Shown here in pieces: positions 41,358 to 49,608 of a stretch of DNA of 64,000 nt (position 1 is the stretch's first letter; every line of letters starts with the position of its first letter). The DNA comes from CAUUCX01 sp041844835 (GTDB lineage: Bacteria; Bacillota; Clostridia; Peptostreptococcales; Anaerovoracaceae): NCBI GenBank assembly GCA_041844835.1, contig JBGZBU010000003.1, positions 22,199-86,198 on the forward strand, in the 5' to 3' direction. The notes below the pieces were generated by a model. That model was not told where the DNA came from, did no database searches, and saw nothing but the letters and a program-made list of their open reading frames with translations. The position numbers and the translations under genes are program-made.

Positions 41358-43019
41358 TCACACAAAGATACTGCCGCCGATAAACTCTCGCAAAATTGAA
41401 TTGTTAACAATAATCGCATCATCCTCAATGGGAAGGAAAAAATGTAAAAATTTCAGCAATCTTGTCGCTTCCGCATATTCCCGCTCCATAGGCGTTATTC
41501 CTTCAAGCAGCGGTTCCGCATATTTTTTGAGCACCGCCAATTCGTACAAATGAACGGAATTGAAAAATACATCAGCTTCGCCGTTGTACGGGAAAATGTT
41601 TTTGTCTTCCCCCGCTCTTACTTTACTCCATGATGAAATTGTCGAAGCCGCACTATGCCCTCTATACAAATTATCCCGAACCAGTCTTCTGAGCATCCTG
41701 GCATCTGTCGTGGGGATTCTGTTGTGATCGTCTATAGTTATCTGTGTGAGCGGACTTATATATATCTTAAATTTTTCATTGCGGTCAAATCCCGGAGTCA
41801 TCGCTTCGTTAAGAGCATGGATTCCCTCTATAACTATGGGTTGATTCTTGCCTATCTTTGTAATTCGTTTGCCGTACATCTTGTGTCCGGTAAGAAAATC
41901 GAATGTCGGAAGATCCACCGTTTCTCCCGCAAGAAGCGCGCTCATATTTGCATTGAACAGGCCTATGTCCATAGCTCCCAAATTCTCATAATCGGGATCT
42001 CCGTGTTCATCAATCGGCGTATCCGGTCTTTCCACAAAATAATCGTCGGTGCCCATGTACAGCGGATTCAAACCGTTGACTTTAAGCTGAATGCACAATC
42101 TTTTTGCAAAGGTTGTCTTTCCGGAGGAGGACGGTCCTGCAATCAGTATGAGTCTGCGCTTTTCAGCCTTGATCATATCCGCGATCTCGGTGATTTTTTT
42201 CTCATGCAGAGCTTCGGAAAGTTGTATCAGCTCCTTATATTCACCATTATAGACTTTTTCATTGAGATCCGCGAGCGAGGATACGCCCATAAGATCCCCC
42301 CAACGATTCGCTTCGCTGAATGCCGAGTACATCTTTTCCTCATCTATGTACTCGGGAATAACATTGGGTTGTGACGGATGAGGGAATCTAAGCAACACTC
42401 CCGCCCTGTACTTGCGCAACTCAAAATGCTCTATATATCCGGTTGACGGCACCATAAGACCGTAGAAAAAGTTTCGATACCCGTTCAGTGAGTAGAAAAT
42501 GTAATGGCTCTGCTCTTCCGCCCCCATCAGCAGTCTGCTCTTGCCTACGTGCCCGTCTTCAACGAATGTTTGCAAAGCCTGCTCACGTGTAACTACTTCT
42601 TTCACAAACGGGATATTCTGCTCAACAATTTCTTTCATTCGATTTTCAATGCTGACGATGTCCTCATCGCTGAGGGGTTTAAGGGTTTTAATGACCGTAT
42701 AGAGCCCCTTGTTAAGTGAATTTTTTATATCCACACCCACTTTGCCCAAAACATCACTTATCGCCTTGAGGTATATTAAAGACAAGCTGTGCTGATATAT
42801 CAAATTGGTGGCGATATCCCGCATGTCTAAGAACTCCACCGTCACTTCTTTTTCAAGCGTTTCATTAAGATCTACAGTCATATTATCAACGCGGGCAGCA
42901 AGAATTCTGTAATTAAGCTCTCCCTGATATTTGTCTGCTATCGTTCTTATCGGCGTCCCCCGATCAATATCGATAATCTCGGGCTGCGCCCTTAATTCTT
43001 TAATCAATTTGATATTCAT
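41358..43019 (-). CDS. Uridine kinase-like nucleoside kinase with ThrRS-like N-terminal domain
   Basis: A 553-residue protein of a family common in Clostridia. The N-terminal half (about 1-270) resembles the second additional domain of threonyl-tRNA synthetase, with GTPIRTIADKY, LYTVIKTLKPLS and YSLNGYRNFFYG. The C-terminal half is a uridine kinase-type P-loop domain: LIAGPSSSGKTTFAKRLCIQL (P-loop GPSSSGKTT near 300), MGTDDYFVERPDTPID, DLPTFDFLTGHK and IVIEGIHALNEAMTP. It likely phosphorylates a nucleoside, fitting the nearby nucleoside transporter. Whether the ThrRS-like part binds ligand or RNA is unknown. Confidence 0.85.
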   Translation of the reverse strand: MNIKLIKELRAQPEIIDIDRGTPIRTIADKYQGELNYRILAARVDNMTVDLNETLEKEVTVEFLDMRDIATNLIYQHSLSLIYLKAISDVLGKVGVDIKNSLNKGLYTVIKTLKPLSDEDIVSIENRMKEIVEQNIPFVKEVVTREQALQTFVEDGHVGKSRLLMGAEEQSHYIFYSLNGYRNFFYGLMVPSTGYIEHFELRKYRAGVLLRFPHPSQPNVIPEYIDEEKMYSAFSEANRWGDLMGVSSLADLNEKVYNGEYKELIQLSEALHEKKITEIADMIKAEKRRLILIAGPSSSGKTTFAKRLCIQLKVNGLNPLYMGTDDYFVERPDTPIDEHGDPDYENLGAMDIGLFNANMSALLAGETVDLPTFDFLTGHKMYGKRITKIGKNQPIVIEGIHALNEAMTPGFDRNEKFKIYISPLTQITIDDHNRIPTTDARMLRRLVRDNLYRGHSAASTISSWSKVRAGEDKNIFPYNGEADVFFNSVHLYELAVLKKYAEPLLEGITPMEREYAEATRLLKFLHFFLPIEDDAIIVNNSILREFIGGSIFV

Positions 43020-43278
43020 TGTTCACCCCCGACAATACCAATCACGAAAATCCATATATCCGCCGCACTTCGGCTGTGTCTTCCTATTTACTTAATTGTA
43101 TATGCTTATCAGTAAAAATACAATCCAAAAACCTGACAAAGCGGCTTTCATACCGCTTCATCAGATTTAAAGGAATAGTAAGTTTTAGGTTTTCAAGTTT
43201 TTAATTTTTGAATTTAAATTTCCAAGTCTTTAAATTTCAAATTCAGCACATAAATTCAGCATATAGAATTACGATCGC

Positions 43279-43524
43279 TTACATTTTCAGTCCTTTTATA
43301 ATCTCCGAAAGCTTTTTCATCTCTTCCGCATGCAGCGTAATTCCTCTCGACATATGCTCGTGATTCGGATCCCAATCCCTTATGTCATACTTCGGCGCAG
43401 CGTCATTCCATGCAACCATATTCACTTCTTTGCACCAACCTGACGGATATTCGGCTATGACCCCTATTTGCTCTCTGATTTCAAATCTGAGCGGATCATT
43501 TCCTCTGTTATTTGCTCTGTCCAT
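43279..43524 (-). CDS. YdbC-type PC4-like ssDNA-binding protein
   Basis: An 81-residue protein of the YdbC/PC4 family. RFEIREQIGVIAEYPSGWCKEV, then NMVAWNDAAPKYDIRDWDPNHEHMSRGITL, is the family core (key WN, KYDIRDWDP, GITL). Homologues bind single-stranded nucleic acid as dimers. AAAGGAG precedes the ATG. Short gene alone between AT-rich gaps; 43020-43278 upstream holds no gene I can support. Confidence 0.85.
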   Translation of the reverse strand: MDRANNRGNDPLRFEIREQIGVIAEYPSGWCKEVNMVAWNDAAPKYDIRDWDPNHEHMSRGITLHAEEMKKLSEIIKGLKM

Positions 43525-43611
43525 ATTACTCCTTTCAAAAATACATTAAAAATTAGACGATGACTATTTGTAATTAATATACATAAATTGGAAATAAATG
43601 TCAATACGTTT

Positions 43612-43650
43612 AAATAAAAAAACAGCAAATATTTTTGATTTGCCGTTTTT
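43612..43650 (-). terminator. Terminator of the nucleoside transporter operon
   Basis: CGGCAAAT and ATTTGCTG pair around a short A-rich loop (minus strand), followed by a run of seven T. It lies 25 bases after the second permease. Confidence 0.8.
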
Positions 43651-43674
43651 TAAATTGCTGCAATTAAAAATTCG

Positions 43675-44604
43675 TTATCGTTCCTCTCTAAAGTAGTTCA
43701 CACCTAAATCGCCGGGAGGACTGTTCTCTTTGCTTTGTCGCCTCGTACTCAAAACTACGATCGCTATCGTCGCTATGTACGGAACCATGTCCACGAGATA
43801 CTGTGAGATATGTATTCCCATCGCTTGAAGTTTCAATCCCAGTATGCTAAGACCGCCGAAAAGAATCGCACCGAAAAATGCCTTTATCGGATTCCACGAA
43901 GCAAAAATTACAAGGGCAACGGCAATCCAGCCTCTGCCGTTTACCACATCCGTTTGCCATATCGGAATTCTGACCAGTGAAAGATATGCTCCCGCAAGAC
44001 CGCACAGCATTCCTCCCGCAATTATGTGCGCATATTTATATATATTGATGTTCACACCGGAAGCATCCGCCGCCCCGGTATTTTCACCCACCGCGCGAAG
44101 GTTCAGCCCGAATCTCGTCTTGTATAGATATATTCCCGCAATAATGAATATGAAATATCCGGCATAAACTATAAAATCGTGCTCAAAAAATACGGGCCCT
44201 ATTACGGGGATCGATGAGAGCCCGGGAACGGGTTTTTCCGCAAACATAGCTCCCACATCTCCCGGAATGGTAGTACCCAGCATAGGTTTCCCGACAAAGC
44301 GGGCGAATCCCGTGCCGAAAATTGTCAATGTCAATCCGGTCACGACCTGATTCGTCCGCAGGCTGACAGTTAAAAACGCAAAGATGAGAGCACCCATCCC
44401 GCCTGCCGCCAGTGCGGCAAGAATTGCAAGAGCGGCGTTCCCGGTGGCTTGCGCCGTGAAGAATCCCATTACGGCTCCCATAAGCATCATGCCCTCAACG
44501 CCGAGATTCAAACTCCCCGATTTTTCCGTAATTATCTCACCTACGGTAGCAAGGAGAAGCGGCATCCCCGCCACTATACATGCTGCCAAAAAGTCACTCA
44601 TCAT
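43675..44604 (-). CDS. Nucleoside ABC transporter permease 2 (NupQ/YufQ-like)
   Basis: A 309-residue inner membrane permease of the BPD_transp_2 family with about 8-9 helices. ITEKSGSLNLGVEGMMLMGA is the family signature near residue 25; NQVVTGLTLTIFGTGFARF and GRGWIAVALVIFASWNPIKA follow. Overlaps the preceding permease by four bases. Works with the two-domain ATPase and the BMP lipoprotein to import purine or other nucleosides. Confidence 0.92.
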   Translation of the reverse strand: MMSDFLAACIVAGMPLLLATVGEIITEKSGSLNLGVEGMMLMGAVMGFFTAQATGNAALAILAALAAGGMGALIFAFLTVSLRTNQVVTGLTLTIFGTGFARFVGKPMLGTTIPGDVGAMFAEKPVPGLSSIPVIGPVFFEHDFIVYAGYFIFIIAGIYLYKTRFGLNLRAVGENTGAADASGVNINIYKYAHIIAGGMLCGLAGAYLSLVRIPIWQTDVVNGRGWIAVALVIFASWNPIKAFFGAILFGGLSILGLKLQAMGIHISQYLVDMVPYIATIAIVVLSTRRQSKENSPPGDLGVNYFREER

Positions 44605-45674
44605 GCCACCTCCATCTTTTTATTCTGCGCAAAAACCGGTTTGTACTGCAGGAAAAACTCACTTCCCAGCACGAAGAACAGCACGGTTCCTTGAACTATC
44701 TGCGCTACTGCCGCGGGAACGTTCATCGCAATTTGTATATATGCACCGCCTTGCAGCAGCATGGCAAATGCGAAGCAGACAAAAATTGCAGTTATCGGAT
44801 TGAGCCTCGAGAGCCACGCGGTTATGATTGCAGTAAATCCGTAACCGTTCGCGATGCCGGCAACCAATGTTTTTTCTATGGCGGCAGCTTGAATCATTCC
44901 AACAAGTCCGCATATTCCGCCCGATATAAACATTGCTGCAACTATTATCTTCTTTATGTTCATGCCGGCGTAACGTGCGGTTTCAATGCTCTCTCCCACC
45001 ACGGCAATTTCATATCCTTTTTTTGTATAATTCATAAAAACATACATGAACGCTACGGCGATAAGCGCGATAATCCATCCTATGTTGACTCCGAATGTGG
45101 ACGGAAGAATTGCATTTTCGGGAAACGGCGCAATTTTGGGGAATCCGCCGGCGCTTTTATCCATCCACGGACCGTATTGAAGATATGTCACAAAATTAAT
45201 TGCAATGTAATTCATCATGAGTGTAAAAATGGTCTCGTTCGTACCCATTTTTGCTTTAAAAACCGCGGGGATCAGCGCCCATATTCCCCCGGCAGTTACG
45301 GCTGCAATTCCCATAATTATCAGCTTTAATGGTGCAGGCAATCCGTCGCTCAAATTTAGTGCAATCCACGTGGCGGCAAGCGCACCCATGGTTATTTGTC
45401 CTTCTCCGCCGATATTCCAAAATTTCATCTTAAAGGCGACTATGATCCCCAGTGAAGTTATGAGGAGCGGAATCGTTTTTACTACGGTTTGAGCAACGCG
45501 CACATCAGTTCCGAGCGCTCCTTCAGCTATCGCCTTGAAAATTGCGATGGGATCCAGTTTGAATGCAAGAAGTATAATTCCCGAGCAAATAAGCGATAAC
45601 AGTATTGCTGCAACTCTTATCACAGTCTCCTTTTTTTTAGGTAGACCGTCTCTTTTAATCAATCTGAATCTCAT
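44601..45674 (-). CDS. Nucleoside ABC transporter permease 1 (NupP/YufP-like)
   Basis: A 357-residue permease, about 9-10 helices, of the same family. TIPLLITSLGIIVAFKMKFW and NIGGEGQITMGALAATWIAL are typical; GTNETIFTLMMNYIAINFV and GFTAIITAWLSRLNPITAIF contact the ATPase and pore. Starts 20 bases inside the ATPase gene, so translation is coupled. Confidence 0.92.
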   Translation of the reverse strand: MRFRLIKRDGLPKKKETVIRVAAILLSLICSGIILLAFKLDPIAIFKAIAEGALGTDVRVAQTVVKTIPLLITSLGIIVAFKMKFWNIGGEGQITMGALAATWIALNLSDGLPAPLKLIIMGIAAVTAGGIWALIPAVFKAKMGTNETIFTLMMNYIAINFVTYLQYGPWMDKSAGGFPKIAPFPENAILPSTFGVNIGWIIALIAVAFMYVFMNYTKKGYEIAVVGESIETARYAGMNIKKIIVAAMFISGGICGLVGMIQAAAIEKTLVAGIANGYGFTAIITAWLSRLNPITAIFVCFAFAMLLQGGAYIQIAMNVPAAVAQIVQGTVLFFVLGSEFFLQYKPVFAQNKKMEVA

Positions 45675-47193
45675 TGAGTCCCTCCTCCATAAGCCTCTGA
45701 CCTGTCATCATTAAACCGATTTCCTCTTTGCTTTTTTCCTTGGGATTCACTATTCCCATCATCTCACCGTGACAAAGTACCATAATCCTGTCACAAAGCG
45801 CAATGAGTACATCGAGATCTTCCCCGACAAATAAAACTCCGACGCCGTCGCTTTTTTGTCGATTCAGCAGATCGTATATTTTGTATGAAGCTCCGATATC
45901 GAGTCCTCTTACCGGATATGCCGTAATCAGAACCTTTGGCGCCGAATCTATCTCTCTTCCCAGCAGCACCTTTTGTATATTTCCGCCCGACAATTTTTTT
46001 ACCGGAGTTGTTATTCCCGGAGTCTGAATATCCAAATCTTTAACAATTTTTTCCGCTTTGAGCGCGCATTCGCGCCTCTTTAAGAAGATTCCCGACTGAT
46101 TTTGATAATCTTTCAAAACTATATTGTGGGTTATATCCATACTTCCCACCAAGCCCATTCCGAGCCTGTCCTCAGGAATGAATCCCATCCTTATCCCGAG
46201 CCTTATTATATCGCGCGGAGAATGCCCCACTATATTTTCACCCTTGAAAAAAATCCGTCCCCTGCTCGGCGCCCTCAAACCGGCGATAGCCTCACAGAGC
46301 TCTTTTTGCCCGCTGTTTGCAACACCTGCCACGCCCAGAATCTCCCCCCCGTAAAGGTTGATATTTATATTTGACAATGTCTCTTTTCCGTCGCTGTTCA
46401 AAACGCTCAAACCGTCAAGTTCAAGAAGTTTCTCGCCAATTTTCGGCAATTCTCTTTTTATTTCAAGTTCAACACGCTCCCCCACCATCATTTCGATCAG
46501 CGTCGGGATTTCAATCTCGCTTGTGGTAACCGTCCCTACGGATCGTCCTTTTCTCAGTACCGTCACTCGGTCCGAGATTTCCATTACTTCATTCAGCTTA
46601 TGAGTGATTATGACTACCGAGCATCCCTTGGAACACATATTTTTAATGACTTTGAAAAGCCGTGATATTTCCTGAGGGGTGAGAACCGCCGTAGGCTCGT
46701 CCATTATCAATATATCCGCGCCTCTGTACAACACTTTCATGATTTCAAGCGTCTGTTTTTCGCCGACTGACATATCGTATACCTTTTTATCCGGATCTAT
46801 ATCCAAGCCGTATTCTTCCGAAAGTTTGCGAATCTTTGCCGCAAGATTTTTGCCGCTGAAAAACACCCCCTCGGGCTGTCCGAGTATTATATTTTCTTTT
46901 GCAGTCATGACCTCAACCAGCTTAAAATGCTGATGAATCATACCTATCCCTTTGCCGATCGAATCCTTTGGAGTCCTGAAATCAACCTTTTGCCCATTTA
47001 TATATATTTCTCCCGCGTCCGGCTTATATATTCCGGAAAGCATATTCATGAGCGTTGATTTGCCGGCGCCGTTTTCACCCAGCAGCGCATGGACTTCACC
47101 GATTCTTACCGTGAGATTCACGTCTTCATTCGCCTTTATGCTGCCGAACGATTTGGATATACCGCGCATTGCAATCGCGCTACCGTCTTTCAT
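45655..47193 (-). CDS. Nucleoside ABC transporter ATP-binding protein, two domains
   Basis: A 512-residue ATPase with tandem ABC domains, as in sugar and nucleoside (BMP) systems. First domain: Walker A GENGAGKSTLMNML near residue 38, signature MSVGEKQTLEIMKV (degenerate), Walker B ILIMDEPTAVL. Second domain: GVANSGQKELCEAI is a non-canonical Walker A, signature LSGGNIQKVLLGREI, and VLITAYPVRGLDIG where Walker B is weakened. The asymmetry is usual for the family. GGAGGG lies before the ATG. Confidence 0.93.
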   Translation of the reverse strand: MKDGSAIAMRGISKSFGSIKANEDVNLTVRIGEVHALLGENGAGKSTLMNMLSGIYKPDAGEIYINGQKVDFRTPKDSIGKGIGMIHQHFKLVEVMTAKENIILGQPEGVFFSGKNLAAKIRKLSEEYGLDIDPDKKVYDMSVGEKQTLEIMKVLYRGADILIMDEPTAVLTPQEISRLFKVIKNMCSKGCSVVIITHKLNEVMEISDRVTVLRKGRSVGTVTTSEIEIPTLIEMMVGERVELEIKRELPKIGEKLLELDGLSVLNSDGKETLSNININLYGGEILGVAGVANSGQKELCEAIAGLRAPSRGRIFFKGENIVGHSPRDIIRLGIRMGFIPEDRLGMGLVGSMDITHNIVLKDYQNQSGIFLKRRECALKAEKIVKDLDIQTPGITTPVKKLSGGNIQKVLLGREIDSAPKVLITAYPVRGLDIGASYKIYDLLNRQKSDGVGVLFVGEDLDVLIALCDRIMVLCHGEMMGIVNPKEKSKEEIGLMMTGQRLMEEGLNEIQID

Positions 47194-47276
47194 TAAAAAA
47201 TCCCTCCATATAAGCAGTCAAAACCATATGTATTCATACAGTCATATTTTATATCGTAAAGACCTCAATTTCAATA

Positions 47277-47317
47277 AAAAAAGCTGCCGGAAAGTCGGAA
47301 TCCCAACAGCTTTTTAT
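47277..47317 (-). terminator. Internal terminator after the BMP lipoprotein
   Basis: AAAAGCTG and CAGCTTTT form the stem base with inner partial pairing; a TTTTTTT run follows on the minus strand. Its place between lipoprotein and ATPase fits the usual excess of binding protein over transporter. Confidence 0.75.
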
Positions 47318-47355
47318 ATTACTCGTTTTCAGCTCTCCACAAACGGAAGATAGAC

Positions 47356-48459
47356 TTACTTGGTACCCTCTGCACCCTTGATGAGTTTTGTATTGAGCGA
47401 CCAGATCTCATCTCTTGTAAGCTTTTTGCCGTCTTCACAAAGCGTTCCGCCGTCAGCGAATTCAATTTTGCCCGAGAACGGTGTGAATTCGCCGTTTTTC
47501 ATCTCATCCAACTTTGCATTTACCTTCTCCTGAACATCGGAAGGAACAAGTTTTGTCATCTTGCCTATACCGATATATCCGTCTGCAATCGTGCCGTAAT
47601 AACTTTCCGGTTTCCACGTGTTATCCATCACAGCTTTAAATGTATCGATCAGGAACGAATCGTGATGCCAGATTGCAGAAGTCAAATATGCTTTCTCCGC
47701 AACAGGATTATCATAATTGTAACCGATCGCAAACGCACCTTTTTCCTGCGCAGCCAACTGAGGCGCGGTGGAATCCGAATGCTGAGTAAGCACGTCACAT
47801 CCCGCTGCAAGCAGCTGTTCCGCAGCCGTTTTCTCAAGCTCCGGATCGCCCCATGAATTGATGTACACAACTTTAACGGTTGCATCCTTATTAACGGACT
47901 GCACACCGAGAGTAAAGGCATTAATTCCTATTATTACTTCCGTATAAGGATGTGCCGCAACATAACCTATCTTGTTGCTCTTAGTCATGCTTCCCGCAAT
48001 CATCCCGGTGAGATATCTAGCCTCCTCCATTGCTCCGAAGAAATTCCCGAAATTTGAATCATTCATCTGATTTCCGGAGAAATGCAGGAATTTCACATTT
48101 TTATATTCATCCTTGTCTGCAAGCTCTCCAAGAGCGTCCATATAACCGTATGAACACCCGACCACCACATTGCATCCCTGGTCTATGAGGTTTCTCGCTG
48201 CATCAAGCGAAGCCTGCTTATCGGTATCGCTCACGTTTTCCAAATAAAGGGTCTCTATTTCGCCTTTAAAATGCTTTTCGGCAGCTTTCATTCCGTCATA
48301 ATGAGCCTGGGTATATCCGCCGTCATTTATGCTACCTATAAAGATAAATCCGACCTTGAGTTTTGCGTCTCCGCCATCGCCTTGTTTTTCATTTCCTCCG
48401 CATGCAGCCAATGCAAAAACCAAAGCCGCAATTAAAAAAACTGATAAAATTTTCTTCAT
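47356..48459 (-). CDS. BMP-family nucleoside-binding lipoprotein
   Basis: A 367-residue extracellular lipoprotein of the Bmp/Med/PnrA family. Signal with lipobox ALAACG near residue 20; KVGFIFIGSINDGGYTQAHYDG is the family opening (key GSINDGGYTQAH) for nucleoside binding; VVGCSYGYMDAL, MIAGSMTKSNKIGYVAAHP and DVLTQHSDSTAPQLAAQEKG line the ligand cleft. AGGAGAGG precedes the ATG. Lead gene of the transporter operon and 94 bases downstream of xpt. Confidence 0.94.
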   Translation of the reverse strand: MKKILSVFLIAALVFALAACGGNEKQGDGGDAKLKVGFIFIGSINDGGYTQAHYDGMKAAEKHFKGEIETLYLENVSDTDKQASLDAARNLIDQGCNVVVGCSYGYMDALGELADKDEYKNVKFLHFSGNQMNDSNFGNFFGAMEEARYLTGMIAGSMTKSNKIGYVAAHPYTEVIIGINAFTLGVQSVNKDATVKVVYINSWGDPELEKTAAEQLLAAGCDVLTQHSDSTAPQLAAQEKGAFAIGYNYDNPVAEKAYLTSAIWHHDSFLIDTFKAVMDNTWKPESYYGTIADGYIGIGKMTKLVPSDVQEKVNAKLDEMKNGEFTPFSGKIEFADGGTLCEDGKKLTRDEIWSLNTKLIKGAEGTK

Positions 48460-48553
48460 TTTACACCTCTCCTAAAAAAACCAAAGAATTAATGAAAGCC
48501 ATTGATTATATGATTTTAAACAAGACGCGTTCCACAGGGCGCGCGCCTAAAAA

Positions 48554-49129
48554 TCAATCGATAAAAATTATTTCCCCATCAACGATTTTTTCAATGCACG
48601 CTAACGATTCAACGCGATACCCCGCTCCGGTCAGCTTGGCATATCCGCCCTGATATCGTTTTTCTATAACAGCGCCTATTCCGCACACTTTGCCGCCCGC
48701 CTGCGAAACCAGCTCACAAAGAGCCGTTGCAGCTTCTCCGTGTGCCATAAAATCATCAATTATGAGGACATTGTCTCCCGCATGTATGAACTCCTTGGAA
48801 ACAATAAAGGTGGAACGCGTACCCTTTGTAAACGATTTTGCTTCCGCAGCATAATATCCGTCGGTCATGGTGCTGGGCTTTGCCTTTTTTGCAAAGATAA
48901 CGGGTACATATCCGAAAAATTTTGATGTGGCGGCGGCAACAGCTATGCCGCCCGATTCTGCGGTCAATATCAATGTAACATTGCAGCTCTTGAATAAATT
49001 GTGGAATTCTTTGCCTATGGCTTCCAGAAACCGCACATCAAGTTTATGATTCAAAAACCTGTCGACTTTTACGATATCACTGCCGATCGCAGTTCCTTCT
49101 TCCAATATTTTTTCTTTCAGAGAGTCCAT
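48554..49129 (-). CDS. xpt: Xanthine phosphoribosyltransferase
   Basis: A 191-residue enzyme making XMP from xanthine and PRPP. DSLKEKILEEGTAIGSDIVK and FLNHKLDVRFLEAIGKEF are typical of Xpt; VLIIDDFMAHGEAATALCEL is the PRPP loop and FAKKAKPSTMTDGYYAA the xanthine-specific segment. The start at 49129 is set by GAGGTG; an earlier reading adds seven residues. In many Firmicutes a guanine riboswitch precedes xpt; here the upstream region instead contains a tandem element. Confidence 0.95.
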   Translation of the reverse strand: MDSLKEKILEEGTAIGSDIVKVDRFLNHKLDVRFLEAIGKEFHNLFKSCNVTLILTAESGGIAVAAATSKFFGYVPVIFAKKAKPSTMTDGYYAAEAKSFTKGTRSTFIVSKEFIHAGDNVLIIDDFMAHGEAATALCELVSQAGGKVCGIGAVIEKRYQGGYAKLTGAGYRVESLACIEKIVDGEIIFID

Positions 49130-49216
49130 CCGCACCTCTATGTAAAACAAAAAAACATGTGCGTTTTTATCGCTTTTTGCAATATCGGCGACAAATTATC
49201 GCACGGCATCTAATTA

Positions 49217-49253
49217 TAATAACCGCAAATCAAGTAAATAACTGCGGTTATTA
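49217..49253. repeat. 11-bp stem hairpin downstream of the tandem units
   Basis: TAATAACCGCA at 49217-49227 and its exact complement at 49243-49253 enclose a 15-base loop. No T run follows on the minus strand, so it is not a typical terminator. It abuts the tandem units on the xpt side. Confidence 0.75.
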
Positions 49254-49254
49254 G

Positions 49255-49462
49255 ATCATGACAATAGATTCCGACATGATCAAATGGTTGCTTCATATCG
49301 GCAACGCCGCATTACTCAACACCTATAGTGTTGAGTATGCAATGAATGCAATCATTATATCATGACAACAGACTCCAGCATGATCAAATGGTTGCTTCAT
49401 ATCGGCAACGCCGCATTACTCAACACCTATAGTGTTGAGTATGCAATGAATGCAACCATTAT
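49255..49462 (-). repeat. Two tandem 104-bp units, each a predicted three-way-junction RNA
   Basis: Units 49255-49358 and 49359-49462 differ at only about five positions. On the minus strand each begins with TGATATAAT, an extended -10 box, and then folds: P1 AATGGTTGC with GCAACCATT, P2 ACTCAACAC with GTGTTGAGT (5-base loop), P3 CGGC with GCCG (3-base loop). A separate ATCATG/CATGAT stem links to the next unit. The unit nearer xpt has one A-C mismatch in P1. The junction strands do not match the purine riboswitch core. It could be a tandem leader RNA for xpt or a mobile palindromic repeat. Confidence 0.8.
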
Positions 49463-49513
49463 ATCATAAATAAAGATATTTTTTCTACAACTCAGCGGAC
49501 AGATTTTCCTGAG

Positions 49514-49572
49514 GCAAATAAAATGACAATCGATCCGGATAGAAAACAACTGTCAAATCCGAACCGATTGCC
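49514..49572 (-). terminator. Terminator after the SLH protein gene
   Basis: Arms 49525-49540 and 49557-49572 (GACAATCGATCCGGAT against its near-complement, two mismatch/wobble positions) with a T-rich stretch after the stem on the minus strand. Confidence 0.65.
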
Positions 49573-49608
49573 GTTTTTTATGAATTTGCCGTCTTATTTA
49601 TTGATGTT

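Larger units (their letters stand above)
49130..49608. other. Non-coding region upstream of xpt
   Basis: No gene seen in these 479 bases between the SLH gene and xpt. From right to left it holds the SLH terminator, two tandem 104-bp units, an 11-base-stem hairpin and about 85 bases leading to the xpt ribosome site, in which GTGCG and CGCAC could close a further structure. Confidence 0.7.

Noticed and set aside
41655..42374. 239-codon plus-strand reading frame
   Set aside because: Antisense to the uridine kinase-like gene; no recognisable domain and no start signals.
49255..49462. Tandem repeat as a CRISPR array
   Set aside because: Only two contiguous 104-bp units with no alternating short repeats and unique spacers, and no cas genes in the window.
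49130..49467. Guanine/xanthine-type purine riboswitch before xpt
   Set aside because: The conserved purine-aptamer junction bases and 7-base kissing loops are not found on the minus strand, despite a three-way-junction shape.
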